Of a DNA stretch of 43,625 nucleotides, positions 38,724 to 43,625 are shown in pieces (the first letter of the stretch is position 1; each line of letters opens with the position of its first letter). Under the pieces are notes generated by a model. That model saw only the letters and a program-made list of their open reading frames with translations. It searched no databases and was not told the DNA's origin. Source of the DNA: Clostridiales bacterium (GTDB taxonomy: Bacteria; Bacillota; Clostridia; Oscillospirales; Oscillospiraceae); assembly GCA_012521555.1 (NCBI GenBank), contig JAAYMC010000016.1, positions 1 through 43,625 of the forward strand. The letters run 5' to 3'. Position numbers and translations under genes: made by a program.

Positions 38724-40055
38724 TTACGCGCTGTTTGTTTCGCGCTGCTGCGCCGCGACAGCGTCGCCGGGCGGCGCGTCATCCTGAAGCGGCGCTTTGT
38801 ATTTTCCGGCTTCACCGACAGCATCGCTGGCTTTCTCCGCTTCGCCGCGTGGCGCGGCATCGGCGTTCTCCGCTTCGCCTGTCTCGGATGATGCGGGCGG
38901 GGCGGGCTTTCCCGTATCGGCTTTATCCGCGGCGGCTTCGGCGATTGTGGGCGGCGGGGCCTTTTCGGCGGAAGGCTGCGGAGTGGGCTCAAAAGAGCCG
39001 GACTCGCGGAAGCCCTTGACGACGACGAGGAGGATGGGCATCGCGAACACGCCGACGAACCCGAACAGGCGCAGCCCGACGTACATGCTCACGAGCGTGG
39101 CCAGCGGGTGGACGCCGATCTGCTGGCCGATGATTTTCGGCTCCAGAATGTTGCGGATGACGGTGACGACGACGTAGAGCACGAGGAGCCCGACGGCAAG
39201 GCCGTAATTCCCCAGAACGACATTGATAATCGCCCACGGGATGACGACGGTGCCCGTCCCCAGGACGGGGAGGAGGTCGATGATGGCGACGACGGCGGCA
39301 AGCCCGATGGCGTAATCGATGCCGAGAATCAGGAAACCGGCCGAAAGCTCAAAGAACGTGATGACCATCAAAATGAGGTACGACTTGATGTACTTGAGCA
39401 CCGTGCTCACGATGAACGATTTGAGCTTTACAAAAAACGCGACGACACGCTCCGGGAGCCAGAGCTTTGCGTATTCGCCGATGAGCTCGAAATCCATGGC
39501 GAAGAACACGGTGGAGATAATCGAGAGAATAACCGTCAGGAGGATGGACGGCAGCGCCGCGACGGTGCCCGAGACGGAGCGGATGAGCGAGGAGGACAGG
39601 CTCGTCACAAGCTGCGAAATTGAGCTTGTCAGCGAGGCGGTGGCCGTCTCGACGTACTGGGCCAGAGCCGGGTCGAGCCGGGCGGAGAGGTTTTGCAGGT
39701 CCTCAAACAGCTCCGTGACGGACGGCTGCAGGTATGTGGCGTAAATCGTCGGCGCGTTGACGACGATGGAGCGGATGTACGCGACGATGCGCATGCCGAC
39801 GAGCACGAGCAAAAGGCCGACGACGAAGTAGAAAAGCAGCGAGCAGATCAGCGCCGTCAGCTTGCGGGGGATGCGCAGGTTGCGCGAGATGACGCGCACA
39901 ACCGGCTTTAAGACAAGCGCGATGACAAGCCCGATGAGAAACGGCAGCAAAATCCGGAAGGCGTACCGGAACGCCAGATAGATGAGCGCGGCGGCGACGG
40001 CGTAGTACAAAACGCTGATAATAAAGCTTTTCCTGACCTCGATCTTTTTTTGCAC
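38724..40055 (-). CDS. AI-2E/YtvI-family membrane permease
   Basis: The protein has about eight hydrophobic helices and the pattern of the AI-2 exporter/YtvI family (PFLIGLVIALVLKPVVRVIS; ILSIISTVFFAMDFELIGEY; GIDYAIGLAAVVAIIDLLPV; LGTGTVVIPWAIINVVLG; ILEPKIIGQQIGVHPLATL). In spore formers members named YtvI appear in sporulation sets, but I cannot assign this one. I chose GTG 40055 (443 residues) because GGAAGGAG lies 8 nt upstream and a promoter sits behind it. The last 105 residues are a low-complexity Ala/Pro/Glu/Asp tail that is unusual for the family and probably cytoplasmic. Confidence 0.87.
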   Translation of the reverse strand: MQKKIEVRKSFIISVLYYAVAAALIYLAFRYAFRILLPFLIGLVIALVLKPVVRVISRNLRIPRKLTALICSLLFYFVVGLLLVLVGMRIVAYIRSIVVNAPTIYATYLQPSVTELFEDLQNLSARLDPALAQYVETATASLTSSISQLVTSLSSSLIRSVSGTVAALPSILLTVILSIISTVFFAMDFELIGEYAKLWLPERVVAFFVKLKSFIVSTVLKYIKSYLILMVITFFELSAGFLILGIDYAIGLAAVVAIIDLLPVLGTGTVVIPWAIINVVLGNYGLAVGLLVLYVVVTVIRNILEPKIIGQQIGVHPLATLVSMYVGLRLFGFVGVFAMPILLVVVKGFRESGSFEPTPQPSAEKAPPPTIAEAAADKADTGKPAPPASSETGEAENADAAPRGEAEKASDAVGEAGKYKAPLQDDAPPGDAVAAQQRETNSA

Positions 40056-40137
40056 GCAGCAAACTCCTTCCGCAAGCACGGGGCGCAAGCTTTTGTGGTT
40101 TTGCCCGAAAAAATCCGTCAGAAATTTATATATATTG

Positions 40138-40166
40138 ATTATATCGAACGCGCGGGATGTTGGCAA
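40138..40166 (-). promoter_or_regulatory. Promoter of the AI-2E/YtvI-type gene
   Basis: TTGCCA (40161-40166), a 17-bp spacer and a perfect TATAAT (40138-40143) lie about 80 nt upstream of the GTG start. Confidence 0.8.
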
Positions 40167-40231
40167 TATCAGCCGGTAAAAACGCCCGCGAAAAACCTCC
40201 TCATTCATAACCATTGCCATTTCCCGAAATT

Positions 40232-40259
40232 TTCAAACAGGCGGGGGCCTTTCTATGAT
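40232..40259 (+). promoter_or_regulatory. Candidate promoter of the sigma-factor operon
   Basis: TTCAAA (40232-40237), a 16-bp spacer and TATGAT (40254-40259). The match is moderate. Confidence 0.4.
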
Positions 40260-40362
40260 AAGGTATATACGGTGCGTTTTCGAAAAATCTCTTTTTTCGT
40301 GAACCAAAGGGCCTGGCAAAGCATCTAATCAATGGAAACAAAAGAGAAAGAAGGGAGCCAGC

Positions 40363-40392
40363 ATGCACGAGAAAAGGTGGCGCCGGCCATGA
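40363..40392 (+). CDS. Nine-residue leader peptide overlapping the sigma-factor start
   Basis: ATG CAC GAG and six more codons give MHEKRWRRP, and the TGA overlaps the ATG of the sigma-factor gene. AAGGGAG lies 5 nt upstream of this ATG, a good ribosome site. It may couple translation of the sigma factor. There is no proof that it is made. Confidence 0.35.
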   Translation: MHEKRWRRP

Positions 40393-40868
40393 ACAGGGAC
40401 GAGTTTGCCGCACAGGTCCTCGCGGCGGAAAAGACGCTGTATCACGTCTCCAAGTCCATTTTGAAAAACGACGACGACTGCGCCGACGCCGTTCAGGAGG
40501 CGATCCTCATCGCCTACAGAAAGCTCCACACCCTGCGGGACGAGCGGTTTTTCAGGACGTGGCTGTGCCGCATCCTGATAAACGTCTGCTACAAAATGGC
40601 CCGCGAGAGGAAAAGGGTCGTCTCCCTCGAGGACTACATGGCGGAGCGGGCGGGCGAGCCGGGCCGCCCCGGCCTGTACGAGGCCATCATGGCGCTGCCG
40701 GAGGATATGCGCCTCGTGGTCGTCCTGCACTACGTCGAGGGGTTTAAGACGGCGGAAGTTGCTGCCGTGCTCAAAATTCCGGAGGGCACGGTGAAAAGCA
40801 GGCTCTCCCGCGCGCGCAGGGAGCTCAGAGCCGCACTAAACGAGGAGGTTTTAGACCATGCGCAGTGA
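40389..40868 (+). CDS. ECF-type RNA polymerase sigma factor
   Basis: The 159-residue product has sigma region 2 (ILKNDDDCADAVQEAILIAY, RFFRTWLCRILINVC) and region 4 (ALPEDMRLVVVLHYVEGFKT, AEVAAVLKIPEGTVKSRLSR, ARREL), with no regions 1 or 3, as in ECF sigma factors. I chose ATG 40389: AAGGTGG lies 8 nt upstream, and sequence above it (in frame from 40332) is not family-like. A DUF4179 membrane protein overlaps its end by 11 bp and is the probable anti-sigma or sensor partner. Target genes are unknown. Confidence 0.92.
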   Translation: MNRDEFAAQVLAAEKTLYHVSKSILKNDDDCADAVQEAILIAYRKLHTLRDERFFRTWLCRILINVCYKMARERKRVVSLEDYMAERAGEPGRPGLYEAIMALPEDMRLVVVLHYVEGFKTAEVAAVLKIPEGTVKSRLSRARRELRAALNEEVLDHAQ

Positions 40869-41862
40869 CTTTACGGATGTTTTTCCCGAAGTGCCCCGCC
40901 GTTTCCACGAAGCGGTGCTGGGCGCGCTTGAGGCGGCGGGCAAAACGGAAAGGAGGCGCGGCGTGAAAAAGAGGGCGCTCGCGCTTGTCGCCGCCGCCGC
41001 GATCCTCGGCATCTCGGCCGCGGCCGCGTACTTTGGCGGGTGGCACGAAAAGGTCGCGCAGCTCTTTGACGCAAGTCCGGCGCAGCAGGAACAGCTCAGC
41101 CAGGAGGGCGCGGCCAATTATGTGGGCCAGTCCGCAACGAGCGGCGGCGTGACCATCACGGCGCTGCAGACGCTCGGGGATAAAAACGGGCTGTACGTCC
41201 TGTTCCACATCAAAGCGCCGGAGGGCGTCGCGCTTTCTGAAGAGGACAGCGCCTTCGGCCTCGACGTGGATATCGAGGGAGAGCGCGTCAGCTGGAACGC
41301 GCAGCTTTTGCCGGATGCCGAGAAGCCCGAGGGCGCGGAAAACGAGCACTACCTCGAGCTCTGGATTAACAACACGCGCGGCGCCGACCTGCTCGGCAAG
41401 ACGATCACGGTGCGCTTTAGCGACCTGCGCGACCTCTCCCGGGGTGAAGGGGGAAGCGTCGTCGTCCCCGGCACGTGGGAACTGTCGTGGCCGCTTGCGT
41501 ACTCTAGCGACACGCGGCGCTATGATCTGGACGCGGCGTATACGGTAAGCGGCTGCGAGGTCACCGTCGAGAAGATTGAGCTTACGCCCCTGTCCATGAC
41601 GCTCAAACTCGGCGGGGAGGGCCTTGAGCGGCTCGTTGAGCGCTCCGACCTCAATGAAGCCGGCGGGCTGTGCGCGGTGACCGTCGCGATGAAGGACGGG
41701 ACGCGCTTTGTGGAAGGGCCGAAAAACGAGTTTTACGCGGACGGCGTCTACACGCAGATTGTGCGTTTCAGCCGCGTGTACGACGTGGAGGACATCGCCG
41801 CCGTCGTCCTGACGTTCTACCACGAGCCGGACGGCAGCGCCGTGACGGTCCCCCTGCCGTAA
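40858..41862 (+). CDS. DUF4179-type membrane-anchored protein, probable anti-sigma partner
   Basis: The 334-residue product has a short cytoplasmic N-terminus (residues 1-38, rich in Arg/Lys at the end), one membrane helix (ALALVAAAAILGISAAAAYF) and a large outside domain. Such proteins often follow ECF sigma genes in Clostridia, with the N-terminal segment binding the sigma factor. GVTITALQTLGDKNGLYVLF and the later beta-rich stretch (YTVSGCEVTVEKIELTPLSM) fit DUF4179. It starts inside the sigma gene (ATG 40858), so the two are coupled. Anti-sigma activity is inferred from position. Confidence 0.78.
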   Translation: MRSDFTDVFPEVPRRFHEAVLGALEAAGKTERRRGVKKRALALVAAAAILGISAAAAYFGGWHEKVAQLFDASPAQQEQLSQEGAANYVGQSATSGGVTITALQTLGDKNGLYVLFHIKAPEGVALSEEDSAFGLDVDIEGERVSWNAQLLPDAEKPEGAENEHYLELWINNTRGADLLGKTITVRFSDLRDLSRGEGGSVVVPGTWELSWPLAYSSDTRRYDLDAAYTVSGCEVTVEKIELTPLSMTLKLGGEGLERLVERSDLNEAGGLCAVTVAMKDGTRFVEGPKNEFYADGVYTQIVRFSRVYDVEDIAAVVLTFYHEPDGSAVTVPLP

Positions 41863-41895
41863 AGCCGCGCTGACGCAAAAACTTAGCCAGTCGTG

Positions 41896-41930
41896 AAAAC
41901 GCCCCATTCCCGCGGGAATGGGGCGTTTTT
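41896..41930 (+). terminator. Terminator of the sigma-factor operon
   Basis: AAAACGCCCCATTCC, a CGC loop and GGGAATGGGGCGTTTT form a 15-bp perfect stem with T5. Confidence 0.92.
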
Positions 41931-42118
41931 CATATCCACTTTCGGGAGAAAACAGCCGGCGGCGCGGGCGCCTGTCCTATCCGCCGATGCATGTGATTTC
42001 AGGCCGGGCCTGTATTCGGAACGTTCGGCAGCGCGGGATAAGACGGCGGCGGGAATACCCCGTAAAGCGCCGTCCCCGTCGTCTGCAAGGCGCGGGGCGG
42101 GGAAACGCTGGTGTTGAT

Positions 42119-42152
42119 AAAAAAAGACGCGCTCCCGTTTCGGGAGCGCGTC
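42119..42152 (-). terminator. Terminator of the oxidoreductase gene
   Basis: On the minus strand GACGCGCTCCCG, a short loop and CGGGAGCGCGTC are followed by TTTTTTT. It starts 16 nt after the stop codon. Confidence 0.92.
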
Positions 42153-42167
42153 TGATTGAGCTTTGAC

Positions 42168-43625
42168 TTACTCTAAGGTCGACAGCAGCGCGCGCTTGAC
42201 CATAACTTTGGCCAGCTGGACTTTGTATTTGTTCGCGTCGTAAGGCTGCGCGCCGACGACGGCGGCGGCGCCGGCCTGCTCGGCGAGCGTCTCCGTGATC
42301 TCCTTGCCGGCGATGACCTCTTCCGCTTCAAAGGCGCGGTAGGGGACGGGGGCGACGGCGCCGAGGAAGACGCGCGGGCGAGAGCCCGTCCTGACGGCGC
42401 AGTTGACGACGGGGAAGTCGATGGCCTTGCGGAAGGAGAACTTGATAAACGCCGACTTGCTGCCCTCCGGCTGCTTCGGAATGCGGATTTCCGTGATAAT
42501 CTCGTCCTTGTCAAGAACGGTGCTGCCGGGGACGCGCGCGTCGAAGAAGTACTCGGCTTCGATGACGCGCTTGCTTGTGACGATCTGCGCGTCCAGCGCG
42601 CACAGCGCCGGCGCCACGTCGGAGGGGCTGACGGCGTAGCAGCCGCAGTTGAGGCAGCGCATCGCCTCAAGGCGCGCCTCCTCCCGCGTGGGCGACACGG
42701 TGTCCTCCAGGTCGATGCGGCGCTTTTCCGGGTCAAGCTCGCGGATGGTGAGCGCCCGCTGCTTCATCTGGAGCGCGTCGTGGTCGAAGGTGAGCTTCTT
42801 GTTGGGGCTCGTCTTCGGCTCGATGGGCGTCGTGTCAAGGTACGCGTTCATGCCGTTTGCGGCCTTGTGGCCCGTGGCGATGGCGCCGATGACCGTGCCG
42901 GGGCCGGTTGTCGCGTCGCCGGCGCCGAAGATGCCGGGACGGGACGTCATGCCGGACTCCTCGACGTCGATGAGGCCGCGCCGGTTGAGCTGGATCTGGT
43001 ATTTTTCATCGAGGAAGGAGAGGTCCACGCGCTGGCCGACGGCCATGAGCAGGTTCTCCGCCTGGACGATGATTTTTTCGTTTTCGTCGTACTGCGGGTT
43101 GAAAGCGCCGGTGTCGTCCCACGGGCTGATGCAGCGCTTGAGCTCCATGCCCTTCACGACGCCGTTTTCCTCGACGACGCGGGAGAGGCCCCAGCCGGGC
43201 ATGATGACGACGCCTTCCTCTTCGGCGCGGGCGATTTCCTCGGGGCTGGCGGGCATTTTGTCGCGCGGCTCGAGGCAGGCGAGCGTGACCTTCTTCGCGC
43301 CGAGGCGCTTGGCCGTGACGGCGACGTCCATGGCCACGTTGCCGCCGCCCATGACGAACACTTCAGAGCCGATTTTGCCGTCCATCCACTTCCTGACTTC
43401 CACGAGGAAGTCAAGGCCGAAGATGGTCAGCTCCTCGCCGGAGATGCCCACGACGGGGCGCTTCCATGTGCCCGTCGCGTACAGGACGCTGTCGAAGCTG
43501 CGCTCAAGCTCTTCGGGCGTGACGTCCTGGCCGATGCGGGTGTTTGTCTTAAATTCGATGCCCATGCCTTCAAGCGCCTTTATCACCTTGCGGACGATGT
43601 CCTTCGGCAGGCGGTAGGCGGGGAT
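42168..43625 (-). CDS. FAD/NAD(P) oxidoreductase fused to a CO_deh_flav_C domain (5' partial)
   Basis: The last 486 codons of a larger gene are present; it continues beyond the right edge. The first about 270 residues here are the second half of a glutamate-synthase-small-subunit-like (GltD) module: NAD(P)-binding loop VFVMGGGNVAMDVAVTAKRL, VTLACLEPRDKMPASPEEIA, the FAD-side NLLMAVGQRVDLSF and GIFGAGDATTGPGTVIGAIA. A cysteine pair (MRCLNCGC) follows. The final about 150 residues resemble the C-terminal domain of molybdenum-hydroxylase flavoproteins (FSFRKAIDFPVVNCAVRTGS, VFLGAVAPVPYRAFEAEEVI, DANKYKVQLAKVMVKRALLS). This suggests an electron-transfer subunit for a molybdenum hydroxylase, matching the mod genes in the window. 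The enzyme it serves is not visible. Confidence 0.85.
   Translation of the reverse strand: MPAYRLPKDIVRKVIKALEGMGIEFKTNTRIGQDVTPEELERSFDSVLYATGTWKRPVVGISGEELTIFGLDFLVEVRKWMDGKIGSEVFVMGGGNVAMDVAVTAKRLGAKKVTLACLEPRDKMPASPEEIARAEEEGVVIMPGWGLSRVVEENGVVKGMELKRCISPWDDTGAFNPQYDENEKIIVQAENLLMAVGQRVDLSFLDEKYQIQLNRRGLIDVEESGMTSRPGIFGAGDATTGPGTVIGAIATGHKAANGMNAYLDTTPIEPKTSPNKKLTFDHDALQMKQRALTIRELDPEKRRIDLEDTVSPTREEARLEAMRCLNCGCYAVSPSDVAPALCALDAQIVTSKRVIEAEYFFDARVPGSTVLDKDEIITEIRIPKQPEGSKSAFIKFSFRKAIDFPVVNCAVRTGSRPRVFLGAVAPVPYRAFEAEEVIAGKEITETLAEQAGAAAVVGAQPYDANKYKVQLAKVMVKRALLSTLE

Larger units (their letters stand above)
40056..40388. other. Divergent promoter region between permease and sigma-factor genes
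   Basis: It contains the permease promoter (40138-40166, minus) and a candidate promoter for the sigma-factor gene (40232-40259, plus). A nine-residue open frame at 40363-40392 ends on the sigma-factor start. No gene or repeat is seen otherwise. Confidence 0.6.
41863..42167. other. Spacer between convergent genes
   Basis: It holds the sigma-operon terminator (41896-41930) and the oxidoreductase terminator (42119-42152). The 190 nt between are GC-rich and show no gene, promoter or repeat that I can support. Confidence 0.5.

Overview
The window looks like chromosome of a GC-rich, endospore-forming, Gram-positive anaerobe of the class Clostridia. It carries spoIIID, a complete GerA-type germinant receptor operon behind a textbook sigma-G promoter, Spo0A-like boxes, S-layer homology domains, anaerobic cobalamin salvage genes, nickel-pincer cofactor genes, and purine synthesis that uses a short PurH plus PurO. 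That purine arrangement is familiar from Oscillospirales-like lineages, but the placement is inference. No phage, insertion sequence or CRISPR array was seen.

Layout. 1-1,506: cheW and a wrecked chemoreceptor gene, then two 5'-truncated gene pieces (signal peptidase, ArsR regulator) joined head to head. 1,591-8,974 (minus strand): purE-purC-purM-purN-purO-short purH-purD, then a YjdF-like membrane protein and tRNA-Ser(UGA) with its own promoter. 8,946-13,803 (plus): pyrK-pyrD, a phosphatase-GNAT fusion and a YgiQ-type radical SAM protein. The purine and pyrimidine operons diverge from one spacer that holds a perfect palindrome. 13,804-15,629: mostly non-coding, with spoIIID. 15,630-20,956: an acyltransferase, then modABC facing a one-component regulator with a substrate-binding domain. 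21,027-22,740: a frameshifted patatin gene and a GC-rich repeat cluster. 22,731-25,789: larE-larB-larC without larA. 25,817-29,356: cobT-cobU-cobS-cobU-like-cobC behind a structured leader RNA that ends in a terminator. 29,392-31,110: a TIM-barrel isomerase-like gene and an amidohydrolase. 31,124-34,294: an SLH/BsuPI exported protein, a c-di-GMP-I riboswitch ahead of a small HTH gene, a TetR regulator and a small zincin. 34,389-38,696: the germination operon. 38,724-42,152: a YtvI/AI-2E-type permease, then an ECF sigma factor with a DUF4179 partner. 42,168-43,625: the 3' part of an FAD/NAD(P) oxidoreductase fused to a molybdenum-hydroxylase flavoprotein C-terminal domain.

How the genes fit together. 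Several loci are tied by cofactors: molybdate uptake, a molybdenum-hydroxylase-type flavoprotein, nickel-pincer assembly and cobamide assembly. Others tie to sporulation: Spo0A-like boxes at cheW, a sigma-E-like promoter at spoIIID and a sigma-G promoter at the ger operon. The strongest leads for new biology are the cobT leader RNA, the c-di-GMP-controlled small HTH protein, the CobU-like paralog without catalytic motifs, the orphan larEBC operon and the intergenic repeat family. The rearranged genes in the first 1.5 kb could be real decay or assembly chimeras and should be checked against reads before use.
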